Of a stretch of DNA of 24,751 nt, positions 13,904 through 21,511 are shown in pieces. The notes beneath the pieces are model-generated. The model was not told where the DNA came from, ran no database searches, and saw nothing but the letters and a program-made list of their open reading frames with translations. How positions within the stretch are numbered: position 1 is the stretch's first letter; each line of letters opens with the position of its first letter. Where the stretch lies: positions 1-24,751 of the IMG/VR virus record IMGVR_UViG_3300044733_001760. The stretch is one strand, 5' to 3'. A program made the translations under genes and the position numbers. The DNA comes from a virus.

Positions 13904-16722
13904 CACGGTTTCTCGGCGGCAGCGACTGGCTATCGGATGACGCCCGCTGGGGCTTGTCGTCGTGGGACTACTATCGGCGCGGGCCTGCAACTGTCCGCGA
14001 TCCTCGTCGCTGGTCAACGCTATGGTCCCGCACCCGCACGGATGCGCTGTCTGGGTCATGGGCAGAGTGGCAGATCAACGGCGCTGGCAAGCGGCTGGTC
14101 TATGCGTCATCTGTCTCCGACGCGGGCAAGGTGTGGCTGGTCAAGGCCACGCCCTATGACCCGGTGGGCGCAGCGGAAACCACCGTTTATTTCTCAGCCG
14201 GGCGGCCTGACATGGCGGCCCCGGTTTATGACGGCGTGCTGTGGCCGGCGCGGCTGACAACGGCGATCAGCACGCAGGTATCGGTATTCGAGGGCGAGTT
14301 CGGCGGCGGCGTCCCGACATTCGGCGTGGTGCAGATCGCGCTTGTGGCCGGGGAATACGACAGCCTGCTTGATTACTATTGGGACGGGCGGGACATCTTC
14401 ATCTATCGCGGCAGGCAGGATGCGGGTGGCGTGTCGGACATGGCGCTGGTGTTTAAAGGCACTGTCCGCTCCGTCCAGTGGGACCGCTACACCCTGACGA
14501 TCAATCTTGCCGATTATGGCGAGGTGTTACAGAAGCCGATCCAGACGACGCTTTACGCTGGGACGGGCGGCGCGGAAGGCGGATCGGACCTGACAGGCAA
14601 GCCCAAGCCGCTGGCGTTCGGCACGCCGAAGAACATTGAGGCCACGCTCGTTGACAGCGCCTATCTGGTTTACCAGTACCACAGTCGCCAGGCTAACGGC
14701 GTTGACTGGGTATATGACCAGGCCGTCGCCATGAGCCTGAATGCCGACTACACGACATACGCCGACCTGATCGCGGCACTGGTGCCTCCTGGCAAGTACG
14801 CGACGTGCAATGCTCTGGGCATGTTCAGGCTTGGCGCCACCCCGGTCGGGCCGGTGACGGCGGATGTGACCGGCGATGCAGTTGGCGGCTTCGTCTACCG
14901 GGCGGCTGATATTATTGCCCGCATCGCCGACGACTTCACCGATCTGGAATCCGGTGACCGGGACTGGGCGGCGTTCTCGCGGCTGAATTCCAGCAACGGC
15001 GCGCCGTGTTCAATCTACGTCGCAACGGGTGACAATCCTTCGGCTGCGGACCTATTCACGCAGTTGATGGTGTCTGTGGGTGGATTCTGGACGTTCACGC
15101 CGGATCGCCTGCTGACTGTGCGCCAGGTCGCCATGTCAACGCCTGTGGTCGCCATCTCTTATGACTACGGCCCGCTTGCCCTTGATTCGGTGGCACGCGC
15201 AGAGACGCCGCCTCCCTACTGGCGCAGCAAGATGGGCTATTCGAGAAGCTGGCGTGTCCAGTCGTCAAACGAGATCGCCGCCGCCGCGACGATTGGCATT
15301 GGCATCGACATTAACTATGTGGATTTCGCAACGCCGGATGTGGTGAACGGCAAGGCCATCATTCGCGGTTTCGATCTGGATAATGGCCGCGCGGACGTGG
15401 ACGGCTGGTATTATCTCGACGGCGCGCTGGTCACCTTGCCGCGCGCACAGTTTGCTGATGGATCGACCATCCACTCCAGCCAGCCGGTGCAGTCCTACAT
15501 CCTGCACGACTACGACCCGGTGACCGCCTCGTTCAAGGACTTGTTCGCGGGCGCTGCGGCCACCGACCTGTCGGCACACACACCGGACACCGGCACGAGC
15601 TGGAGCGACATCAGCGGCATCACGCGCAAGTTCAAGCTGAACGGATCGGGCCAGGCGTCTGTCAGCCTCGCCACGTCTGCTGTGATCGTCATCTACAGAG
15701 CCAACAACGCGCCATCATCGGCGGATATGTTCTCCGAGTTCCAGCTTGACGCTTGGGACGAAACTTATCCGAACGCCTGGGGCATCATCGGGCGCTACCA
15801 GTCGGCCACGTCGATGTATGCACTCAGCATGTTCAAGGCGCTGTCTGTAGGCGGCAACAAGTTGACGGTGGGGCTGAAACGGGTAACTGGCGTTAGTACC
15901 GTCACCGCCGTGGGCGATCTGGTGGATATCGTTTACACGCCGGGGATGAAATGGCGGCTGACCTGTGTCGGCTCGACGATTTCCGGGTGGTACAAAAACC
16001 CAGGCAGCATGACATGGGTGCTGGCCGTCACAGGCACAGACAGCGGCATCGTAGCGGCTGGCAATGGCGGGCTGTGGACCGGTGCGCTTTTTAACGCGGG
16101 CTTTCAGACTGCGCCCGCTGCCAAGCTGTCGAACTACCGCGACGGCAACATGCGGAGCCTGTTTACGTTCGGCGGCCCGGAATATCCGGCTGTGGTGCTG
16201 GTGCGGTATTCGTCGGGCAGTTGGGAATATGACGATACCACCGGCTGGGTTGCTTTCACCCCGACCGATAGTATGACGATCATCGGATCGCTCACCCGCA
16301 ACGGCACCAACATTACCTCTGCGGCAATCACCCAGCCGCAGCGCGTGCCATCCACGGACGTGCAGACGGTCATTGTCCGGGCCGCTTTCGTGGGCGAGGC
16401 GCAACGCTTCGTGACCACAAGCGACACGGCCGTGCAGACCCGCCACAAGCTGGCGCGCGAACGCGAGGTGTCCAGCCTGCTGGATAACGCATCGGACGCG
16501 ACGACCGAGAACGACCGGCAATTCGCGCTGCTTGATGCCAAATGGGACGTTTACAGGGTGCCGGTGCAGCGGATCGCGGTCGATGACTACCGGCTGCGGC
16601 TAGGCGACACGGTGACGCTGAAGCTGAACAGGTTCGGCCTGACCACCGGCAAGGACATGATCATCGGCGGCATGGCGACCGGCGCCGACGCGGACGAAAC
16701 CATTCTCACACTTTGGGGCTGA
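13900..16722 (+). CDS. large tail tip / baseplate protein with an inserted LamG-like region
   Basis: This 940-residue protein starts at a TTG overlapping the previous stop; no better ATG or GTG is near and the N-terminus (TRFLGGSDWLSDD) reads well. The first 280 residues contain FEGEFGGGVPTFGVVQIAL and a beta-rich region typical of distal tail proteins. About residues 546-748 read like a separate jelly-roll domain (DLFAGAAATDLSAH, then MFSEFQLDAWDETYPNAWGI, then WRLTCVGSTISGWYKN), similar to concanavalin/LamG-type carbohydrate-binding folds. The C-terminus ends with YRLRLGDTVTLKLN and DMIIGGMATG, the pattern of phage baseplate hub proteins. It probably forms the tail tip and may contact the host surface through the inserted domain. 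The exact family is not certain. Confidence 0.6.
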   Translation: MTRFLGGSDWLSDDARWGLSSWDYYRRGPATVRDPRRWSTLWSRTRTDALSGSWAEWQINGAGKRLVYASSVSDAGKVWLVKATPYDPVGAAETTVYFSAGRPDMAAPVYDGVLWPARLTTAISTQVSVFEGEFGGGVPTFGVVQIALVAGEYDSLLDYYWDGRDIFIYRGRQDAGGVSDMALVFKGTVRSVQWDRYTLTINLADYGEVLQKPIQTTLYAGTGGAEGGSDLTGKPKPLAFGTPKNIEATLVDSAYLVYQYHSRQANGVDWVYDQAVAMSLNADYTTYADLIAALVPPGKYATCNALGMFRLGATPVGPVTADVTGDAVGGFVYRAADIIARIADDFTDLESGDRDWAAFSRLNSSNGAPCSIYVATGDNPSAADLFTQLMVSVGGFWTFTPDRLLTVRQVAMSTPVVAISYDYGPLALDSVARAETPPPYWRSKMGYSRSWRVQSSNEIAAAATIGIGIDINYVDFATPDVVNGKAIIRGFDLDNGRADVDGWYYLDGALVTLPRAQFADGSTIHSSQPVQSYILHDYDPVTASFKDLFAGAAATDLSAHTPDTGTSWSDISGITRKFKLNGSGQASVSLATSAVIVIYRANNAPSSADMFSEFQLDAWDETYPNAWGIIGRYQSATSMYALSMFKALSVGGNKLTVGLKRVTGVSTVTAVGDLVDIVYTPGMKWRLTCVGSTISGWYKNPGSMTWVLAVTGTDSGIVAAGNGGLWTGALFNAGFQTAPAAKLSNYRDGNMRSLFTFGGPEYPAVVLVRYSSGSWEYDDTTGWVAFTPTDSMTIIGSLTRNGTNITSAAITQPQRVPSTDVQTVIVRAAFVGEAQRFVTTSDTAVQTRHKLAREREVSSLLDNASDATTENDRQFALLDAKWDVYRVPVQRIAVDDYRLRLGDTVTLKLNRFGLTTGKDMIIGGMATGADADETILTLWG

Positions 16723-16723
16723 A

Positions 16724-17488
16724 ATGAGCAATTACATCATCGCGCAGCCCTACACGGCCACGATCACGGCGACGACCGCAGCCACGTCCATGCCGGCCAG
16801 CAATCTGAACAAGGTCCAGCCGTCCGATGTGTGGCGGTCCACAGACATAACCGGCGAATATATCGAGATCGACCTGGGATCGGCCAAGGCGGTTGACCTG
16901 ATCGCCCTGATGTTCACCAACCTGACGAGCGCGGCAACGTGGCGGATCGTGGCCGGCACGACCACGGCTTATTCCAACTATGACAGCGGCGCGGTCACGG
17001 CATGGGCGGGTGCAACGCAGAATGTCGACCGCCCACATGCCATGCTCTATCTCGCTGCGGCCCAGACCTATCGCTACTGGAAAATAACACTCACCGACGC
17101 GGCCAACCCAGCCGGGTATTTCGAGGCCGGGCGCGTGATCCTGGCAGACGCCTTGCAGTTCACCCGGAATTACAGTTACGGCGCGGGCAGGGGCTTCAAC
17201 GACCTCTCGACCACGAAGGAAGCCTTCGGCGGGCAACTGCTGATTGAGGACAAGGCCAAGCGTCCGGTTCTCTCGTTCGAGGCCAACTTCCTGACGGCGA
17301 CCGAGATGGAGGCCAGCGTGCTGGAACTCCAACGGAACAAGACGGGCGCGGTGTTCGCCATGACCAACCCGGACGCCAGCACCTATCGGCAGGGCCGGAT
17401 GTATTACGGCGCGCTGAAACTGGAGCCGGTCATTGTCGCCGCGCTCAACGTCTACAGCACGCGGTTCACGGTTGAAGGTTTGATCTAA
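16724..17488 (+). CDS. tail protein with discoidin (F5/8 C)-like N-terminal domain
   Basis: This 254-residue protein starts one base after the baseplate-like gene. Residues 10-135 show the F5/8 type C pattern: SDVWRSTDITGEYIEIDL, LGSAKAVDLIALMFTNL and YRYWKITLTDAANPAGYFE. Such domains often bind carbohydrates. The C-terminal half contains LLIEDKAKRPVLSFEANFL and a helix with EMEASVLELQRNK. It is probably a minor tail tip component that may help adsorption. Its stop overlaps the next start (TAATG). Confidence 0.6.
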   Translation: MSNYIIAQPYTATITATTAATSMPASNLNKVQPSDVWRSTDITGEYIEIDLGSAKAVDLIALMFTNLTSAATWRIVAGTTTAYSNYDSGAVTAWAGATQNVDRPHAMLYLAAAQTYRYWKITLTDAANPAGYFEAGRVILADALQFTRNYSYGAGRGFNDLSTTKEAFGGQLLIEDKAKRPVLSFEANFLTATEMEASVLELQRNKTGAVFAMTNPDASTYRQGRMYYGALKLEPVIVAALNVYSTRFTVEGLI

Positions 17489-17757
17489 TGAATGTCCATC
17501 AGAACGATAAATCCGAAGGATGGAAGATAGACAAAAGTTTCTCTTTGGGCGACCTGCTATCAGTCGTGACAGCGATCATCCTGGTGACTCTTGCCTACGG
17601 TCGGCTGTCTGCCGCCGATGATGTGCATGACACAAAGATCGCCCAGATGAGGGAGCAGCGCGCCGAGGACCAGCAGCGCAGCGATGCGCGGTATCGTGAA
17701 ATTCTGACGACGCTGGGGCGGATCGAAACCAAGATCGACCACAAAGCGGACAAATAG
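17488..17757 (+). CDS. small membrane protein with coiled coil (holin-region candidate)
   Basis: This 89-residue protein has its ATG sharing a base with the previous stop. It has one predicted membrane segment (residues about 22-38, SVVTAIILVTLAYGRL) followed by a charged helix or coiled coil (DTKIAQMREQRAEDQQRSD). This is a common design for accessory proteins at the junction of tail and lysis modules. It has a single segment and would not be a classical holin, though it could be a holin-like partner. No lipobox or other motif is seen. Confidence 0.5.
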   Translation: MNVHQNDKSEGWKIDKSFSLGDLLSVVTAIILVTLAYGRLSAADDVHDTKIAQMREQRAEDQQRSDARYREILTTLGRIETKIDHKADK

Positions 17758-17758
17758 G

Positions 17759-18931
17759 GTGATCGACTTTGCGGGGCTTCGGCCGTACGCAACAAAGCGT
17801 CAAAGAGAATATCTTGACGCGCTGGAAGTCCATGGGAGTGCGCGCAAGGTGGGCGCGGCGCTGGGCGTACACTACGCCTCAGTGTCGAAGTCCATCAGGG
17901 CGCTAGTGCGGGAAGCCGCCCGGCGCGGCTATTCCCCACCACACGATATGACGCATGTCGTCCCCGATGGGTTCAGCGTCAAAGGCGTCTCGACCTATTA
18001 CGACGCGGAGGGAAAGCCTCGCGGCCAGTGGGTTAAAAGCCGGGCGGATGAAACCGCCATGCTGGACCGGCTGACTGATCTTGTGTCGGGGCTGGCCGAA
18101 GCGGTGGACGGCAAGTTCAAAGCCACACCCGCGCCGGCCGAAGTGACTGACGATCTGCTGACGGTCTACCCGCTCGGAGATCCGCACATAGGCATGTATG
18201 CATGGGGCGAGCAGAGCGGCGAGGACTTCGACCTTGACGTTGCAGAGCGCGATCTGCGCGGCGCCATGGTCCGGCTGGTGGCAAGTTCTCCGCCATCCCG
18301 CCAGTGCATCATCCTCAATCTCGGCGACTATTTCCACGGCGACAGCCCGAACAACATGACCGCCCGCAGCGGCAACACGCTGGACATTGACACCCGGTGG
18401 GAAAAGGTCATGCGCGTCGGCGCCCGGCTGATGTTCTGGCTGGTGGAACACGCGCTCACCAAGCATGAGACGGTGATCGTCCGCAACGTGCAGGGAAATC
18501 ACGACGATACCAGCAGCTTTGCGCTGTCGCTGGTGCTTGATGCGTACTTCCGCAACGAGCCGCGCGTGCAGATCGAAACCAGCCCGAAGCCGTTCTGGTA
18601 CTACCGTTTCGGCAAGGTGCTGATCGGTGCCACCCACGGCCACAGCGTCAAGCAGGCCGACCTGCCGAACATCATGGCAGCCGACCGCGCCGCTGATTGG
18701 GGCGAGACGACGCAGCGGCACTGGTACACCGGCCACATTCACCACAAGGACGCCAAGGAGTTCTACGGCGTCATGTGCGAATCCTTCCGCACCCTGGCCG
18801 CGTCCGATGCCTGGCACCACGCCAGCGGATACCGCTCGGGCCGGGATATGTGCGCCATCGTCCATCACCGGGAGTGGGGCGAGGTTGAACGCCACCGCGC
18901 CGACATCCTCCGTATCAGGAGTGAACAATGA
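17759..18931 (+). CDS. HTH-metallophosphoesterase (calcineurin-like) fusion protein
   Basis: This 390-residue protein starts at a GTG one base after the previous stop. Residues 11-52 (RQREYLDALEVHGSARKVGA, then ASVSKSIRALVREA) form a helix-turn-helix with DNA-binding character. The rest carries all calcineurin-type motifs: D141-P-H143, G189-D190-Y-F-H193, G246-N-H-D249, H293-G-H295 and G325-H-I-H328. The metal site appears complete, so a metal-dependent phosphohydrolase or nuclease is predicted. Such proteins occur in alphaproteobacterial phages downstream of tail genes; the substrate (DNA ends, RNA or nucleotide) is unknown. The HTH suggests DNA as the partner. There is no signal peptide, so cytoplasmic action is expected. 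Confidence 0.8.
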   Translation: MIDFAGLRPYATKRQREYLDALEVHGSARKVGAALGVHYASVSKSIRALVREAARRGYSPPHDMTHVVPDGFSVKGVSTYYDAEGKPRGQWVKSRADETAMLDRLTDLVSGLAEAVDGKFKATPAPAEVTDDLLTVYPLGDPHIGMYAWGEQSGEDFDLDVAERDLRGAMVRLVASSPPSRQCIILNLGDYFHGDSPNNMTARSGNTLDIDTRWEKVMRVGARLMFWLVEHALTKHETVIVRNVQGNHDDTSSFALSLVLDAYFRNEPRVQIETSPKPFWYYRFGKVLIGATHGHSVKQADLPNIMAADRAADWGETTQRHWYTGHIHHKDAKEFYGVMCESFRTLAASDAWHHASGYRSGRDMCAIVHHREWGEVERHRADILRIRSEQ

Positions 18932-19110
18932 GCGAAAACGGAGCGCCCACCGGCAACGTGATCGACGCCCGCGCTGTCTTCCTGGCCCGCCAGATGGCCG
19001 CGCTGGCCGAGGAATCCATTCTGGGCTGCTGGGCCAAGGGCATGTTCCTCGACCAGACCGCCGGATACGTCGATCCGCCATGCGATACCGAGGCGCCGCG
19101 TGACGAGTGA
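18928..19110 (+). CDS. small hypothetical protein downstream of the phosphoesterase
   Basis: This 60-residue protein overlaps the phosphoesterase stop by 4 bases (ATGA). It contains an Ala-rich helix (ARAVFLARQMAALAEESIL), two Cys residues (one in GCWAKGM, one in PPCDTE) and an acidic end. No metal-binding pattern or membrane segment is obvious. It overlaps the following GTG-started gene by 11 bases, which supports coupled translation. Function unknown. Confidence 0.5.
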   Translation: MSENGAPTGNVIDARAVFLARQMAALAEESILGCWAKGMFLDQTAGYVDPPCDTEAPRDE

Positions 19111-19309
19111 CCTCCCAACCCGCCGCCCGCAGGTAACGGTGGAAGGCAAGTTCTTCGCCGCATCCGTAGGCTTTGACCCGACCACCGGCAAGCCGTGCGA
19201 GGTGTTCTTTGTCAGCCGGGGCAAGTCCGGCACCGACATTTCCGAGGAACTGGACAATTTGTCCATCGAGATATCCCGCATCATGCAGGGGAGGGCATCC
19301 CATGACTAA
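19100..19309 (+). CDS. TSCPD-like small protein
   Basis: This 69-residue protein starts at a GTG (19100) overlapping the preceding gene. The pattern VGFDPTTGKPCEVFF, then GKSGTDISEELDNLSIEI, resembles short TSCPD-type phage proteins, which share a fold with a C-terminal piece of ribonucleotide reductases. That likeness is only pattern-based and the role of such phage proteins is not known. The stop overlaps the start of the endolysin gene by 8 bases. Confidence 0.45.
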   Translation: MTSDLPTRRPQVTVEGKFFAASVGFDPTTGKPCEVFFVSRGKSGTDISEELDNLSIEISRIMQGRASHD

Positions 19310-20003
19310 AGCCATCACACGCGGACTACGCAACCACAATCCCGGCAACATCGACCGCGACGGCACGCCGTGGCAGGGCATGGCAGAGGACCAGTCGAGC
19401 GACCCCAGGTTCATCGTGTTCAAGTCCGCGCCGTTCGGCATCCGCGCCATTGCCCGCGTGCTGATCACCTACCAGGACAAGCATGGGCTGGGCACCGTCC
19501 GCAAGATCATCAACCGTTGGGCGCCGCCCGTTGAGAACGACACCGGAGCCTATGTGCAGGCGGTCGCTGCCGCGCTCGGCGTCGAGGCGAACGACATCAT
19601 CGACGTACACGACTTTGAAGTGATGAGGCCGCTGGTCAAAGCCATCATCAAGCACGAAAACGGCGTGCAGCCATACGCGGATTCGGTGATCAATTATGGC
19701 CTGTCGCTGGCAGGCATCACGCCGCAAGTTCAGCCCAAGCCGCTCACCCGGTCCAAGACTGTCATCGGCAGCACGCTTGCAACGGCAGGAACGACCGTGG
19801 GCGCGGTAGTCGATCAGATCCAGCCCGATGACGTGCCGATCTCTCAGGTCGCTCTGGAGGCCGTGCAGGCGTCACAGGAAGCCGTTGGCTACACCATGGG
19901 GCTGTGGGAGTGGGCGGGCATCGTCTGCGCCGTGCTGGCCATCGTCGGGATTGGCATTGTGCTGTGGTCGAAGTATCAGCGCCGACAGAAAGGGCTCGAA
20001 TGA
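19302..20003 (+). CDS. membrane-anchored lysozyme-like endolysin (P5-like)
   Basis: The ATG at 19302 lies behind a strong caggggaggg site and gives 233 residues; the longer frame from 19173 lies inside the preceding gene and is rejected. Residues 7-75 (RGLRNHNPGNIDRDG, then RFIVFKSAPFGIRAIARVL, then TVRKIINRWAPPVEND) match the lysozyme-like / 'structural protein P5' family of phage peptidoglycan hydrolases. The C-terminus has one membrane segment (about residues 202-223) followed by a basic tail. This makes an endolysin fixed in the inner membrane or a virion-associated hydrolase. Catalytic residues cannot be named with confidence. The gene is followed by spanin genes, which supports a lysis role. 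Confidence 0.7.
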   Translation: MTKAITRGLRNHNPGNIDRDGTPWQGMAEDQSSDPRFIVFKSAPFGIRAIARVLITYQDKHGLGTVRKIINRWAPPVENDTGAYVQAVAAALGVEANDIIDVHDFEVMRPLVKAIIKHENGVQPYADSVINYGLSLAGITPQVQPKPLTRSKTVIGSTLATAGTTVGAVVDQIQPDDVPISQVALEAVQASQEAVGYTMGLWEWAGIVCAVLAIVGIGIVLWSKYQRRQKGLE

Positions 20004-20434
20004 TGACCGCAATAGCCGCCATCGCCCTCCGTCTCCTGCTCACCTACTGGCGGCAGCTACTTGCTGGCCTTGGCGTCATAGGGGCGCTCTGGTGGGCCTA
20101 CAGCGCCGTCTATGGCCGGGGCTATGACACGGCGGACAACGAGTGGAAGGCCCGCCAGCAGGCAGCACAGGCCCAAGCAGCGGCAGACACGGCCAAGCTG
20201 CAAGCCTACATCGCCGCCATCGACACCGGCATCACCATCGACATGGAGGCTATATCCAATGTCCGCACCGTTTACCGCGACAAAATTCGCACTGTTGCAC
20301 TTGCTGCCGATCGTCCTGACTGCGTGCTTGTTGATGGGCTGCTCAGCGACATCAATGCCGCCGCTGCGGCCTACGGTGCCGCAGCTACCGGCGCAAGTGG
20401 TGCAAGCGTGCGGCCTGCCAAGCCCGCTCGCTGA
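20000..20434 (+). CDS. Rz-like inner-membrane spanin
   Basis: This 144-residue protein starts at an ATGA overlap with the endolysin stop (a second in-frame ATG follows at once). It has one N-terminal membrane segment (about residues 8-38), then a hydrophilic helical region rich in Gln and Ala (EWKARQQAAQAQAAADTAK) with coiled-coil character, and Arg- and Asp-containing helices. This is the i-spanin layout. The Rz1-like lipoprotein gene is embedded in a different frame at 20259, the typical Rz/Rz1 arrangement. The pair would fuse inner and outer membranes in the last step of lysis. Confidence 0.7.
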   Translation: MMTAIAAIALRLLLTYWRQLLAGLGVIGALWWAYSAVYGRGYDTADNEWKARQQAAQAQAAADTAKLQAYIAAIDTGITIDMEAISNVRTVYRDKIRTVALAADRPDCVLVDGLLSDINAAAAAYGAAATGASGASVRPAKPAR

Positions 20435-20555
20435 CGGCAACGTCTCGACGCTGATCTCAGCGCTGCTGGACGCATGGGAAGGGCAGGCCGTGTGCGAGAT
20501 TCGGCGTGCGGCGGCTGTTAGGGCGTATGAGGCAGCAAGGAGGCTAAACCCATGA
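20259..20555 (+). CDS. Rz1-like outer-membrane spanin lipoprotein
   Basis: This 98-residue protein is encoded in a shifted frame and overlaps the Rz gene from 20259 to 20434. A GGAGG site (20245-20249) precedes the ATG. A signal sequence (FALLHLLPIVLTACLLMGC) ends in a lipobox with C28 (L-M-G-C); C23 in T-A-C is a second possible site. After it come prolines (SMPPLRPTVPQLPAQ) as in Rz1 proteins, then a helical C-terminus longer than in lambda Rz1. It should attach to the outer membrane and bind the Rz-like protein. Confidence 0.72.
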   Translation: MSAPFTATKFALLHLLPIVLTACLLMGCSATSMPPLRPTVPQLPAQVVQACGLPSPLADGNVSTLISALLDAWEGQAVCEIRRAAAVRAYEAARRLNP

Positions 20556-20671
20556 GCGACAAAAGCTGGGTCAACTGGTCCGACCTGAAGTTTATCGCCC
20601 GCAAGCGCGAGTTCTGGCTGTCGGCCATCGCGTGCGGCGTCATTGGCGCGGTTATCGGTTGGCTGGTTTAG
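20552..20671 (+). CDS. 39-residue single-span membrane protein
   Basis: This short gene follows a strong AAGGAGG site (20537-20543) and overlaps the Rz1-like stop (ATGA at 20552-20555). The product has a charged N-terminal half (MSDKSWVNWSDLKFIARKR) and one hydrophobic segment (FWLSAIACGVIGAVIGWLV) ending at the C-terminus. It is too small for a classical holin but could be a small holin, antiholin or lysis regulator. It is the last gene of the rightward operon. Confidence 0.55.
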   Translation: MSDKSWVNWSDLKFIARKREFWLSAIACGVIGAVIGWLV

Positions 20672-20777
20672 TCCGCGCCGCGACCATTGCGCGGTAGATG
20701 TCCGCCTCGTAGCCCTCGATGATTTCGGCGAAGCCGAATTTCCGCCGCGCCTCAAGCCCGGCCTCAAGCATCGCCAT
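20652..20777 (-). CDS. 41-residue hypothetical protein at the end of the leftward operon
   Basis: Read on the minus strand, this 41-residue frame (MAMLEAGLEARRKFGF, then AEIIEGYEADIYRAMVAART) has a helical, charged composition. Its end overlaps the last rightward gene by 20 bases (convergent). No convincing ribosome site is visible; the second ATG (M3) is an alternative start. A 17-base palindrome lies just upstream (20789-20805). Coding status is uncertain. Confidence 0.4.
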   Translation of the reverse strand: MAMLEAGLEARRKFGFAEIIEGYEADIYRAMVAARTKPANR

Positions 20778-20788
20778 CCGCGGCAGTC

Positions 20789-20805
20789 GTCAAGGATTCC
20801 TTGAC
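20789..20805. promoter_or_regulatory. 17-base palindrome, operator candidate
   Basis: GTCAAGGA-T-TCCTTGAC is an 8+1+8 perfect inverted repeat with no gene overlapping it. It lies between the 41-residue gene and the next leftward gene. The tiny centre makes an RNA hairpin unlikely, and the shape fits a dimeric repressor or other regulator binding site. TTGACA at 20801-20806 resembles a -35 box but no matching -10 box is found at 17 bases. Confidence 0.45.
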
Positions 20806-20819
20806 AACTGACTCTGCCA

Positions 20820-21062
20820 CTAGCGCATCGACACGATCACATACCCGGCTTCTGCTAGGGCGCGCTCCACGGCGGCGGCGCACAACGTGTCAAGGTAGGC
20901 TTGGCAGGCTTCCATGCGCCCGATCATAACGATGGTTGTCGGGTATTCGTTGGTTTGCAGCTTGTATTCCGTGAAGTCACCTTGTGGCATGCCGGACCTG
21001 AACATCTCGTATTCATTCCGTTCGGCGTCCCACGCGGCGGCGATGATGGCGGCGGGGGTCAT
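20820..21062 (-). CDS. 80-residue hypothetical protein
   Basis: The start ATG at 21060-21062 overlaps the stop of the upstream gene (ATGA) and has a GGAGGGG site upstream; the longer frame to 21095 overlaps the previous gene and is rejected. The product is helical (TPAAIIAAAWDAERNEYEMF, then MEACQAYLDTLCAAAVERAL) and ends EAGYVIVSMR. It contains two Cys residues. No domain is recognised. It belongs to the leftward block of accessory genes downstream of the integrase. Confidence 0.55.
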   Translation of the reverse strand: MTPAAIIAAAWDAERNEYEMFRSGMPQGDFTEYKLQTNEYPTTIVMIGRMEACQAYLDTLCAAAVERALAEAGYVIVSMR

Positions 21063-21268
21063 GCGTAGCCCCTCCAAATCCCCTCCAGAATCCACTCGTC
21101 ACTTCCCGTAGGAATCATGCCAATGGACCTGCAAATCGCATTGTGCCGATCCACCTTGGCTCCGTGATAGACAGCCCTGACATGACGGACCACAGGTAAG
21201 CGAAAGAACCAATGCGCGGGCCGTACACCCCAACCATTTCGTTCGCCGATAGTTTTCCATTCGCTCAT
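21059..21268 (-). CDS. 69-residue hypothetical protein starting MSEW
   Basis: This small protein has an AGGAG site 7 bases before its ATG. It starts MSEWKTIGERNGW and ends DEWILEGIWRGYA, with a basic, His/Arg-rich centre (RLPVVRHVRAVYHGAKVDRH). The start resembles the two genes upstream, which also begin M(S/T)EW, but the rest does not. No function is known. Confidence 0.5.
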   Translation of the reverse strand: MSEWKTIGERNGWGVRPAHWFFRLPVVRHVRAVYHGAKVDRHNAICRSIGMIPTGSDEWILEGIWRGYA

Positions 21269-21271
21269 TAT

Positions 21272-21511
21272 CTACTCCTGTATGTGAGAGGCGGGAGGGG
21301 GCGGGAGCGGCATCCAGTGGGTCACCAGCGCCGTGTCAAACGGTGCGCCACCGTCAATCATCCACGCACCTTCCGCGATGGCGTCCATGTTCGGTCCCCA
21401 ATACGCAGGCCACGGTAGGCCGTCGGCTTCGTACCAGATCAGTATTGTCGGCCCCAGCATTTTACCGGCATCGTTTTTTGGCGCTGTGTCGATTGTCTGC
21501 CATTCAGTCAT
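21272..21511 (-). CDS. DUF551-like small protein (copy 2)
   Basis: The start ATG at 21509-21511 overlaps the previous stop (ATGA) and has a GGAG site. The 79-residue product starts MTEWQTIDTAPKND and ends with HWMPLPPPP, the ends of the DUF551 family, which is widespread in phages and has no settled function. The middle contains ILIWYEADGLPWPAYWG. It is a likely paralogue of the gene just upstream, which has the same ends. Confidence 0.65.
   Translation of the reverse strand: MTEWQTIDTAPKNDAGKMLGPTILIWYEADGLPWPAYWGPNMDAIAEGAWMIDGGAPFDTALVTHWMPLPPPPASHIQE

Noticed and set aside
15715-16521. Minus-strand open frame of 268 codons inside the tail tip gene
   Set aside because: Antisense shadow in GC-rich DNA; composition rich in Arg and His, no domain, and full overlap with a well-supported gene.
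17903-19468. Minus-strand open frame of 521 codons opposite the phosphoesterase and endolysin genes
   Set aside because: It is the mirror of a strongly supported coding strand in GC-rich DNA, has a low-complexity His/Arg/Gly composition without domains, and no ribosome site.
20057-20767. Minus-strand 236-residue frame opposite the spanin genes
   Set aside because: It lies opposite the nested Rz/Rz1 genes, whose two coding frames restrict stops on the other strand; no domain and no start signal.
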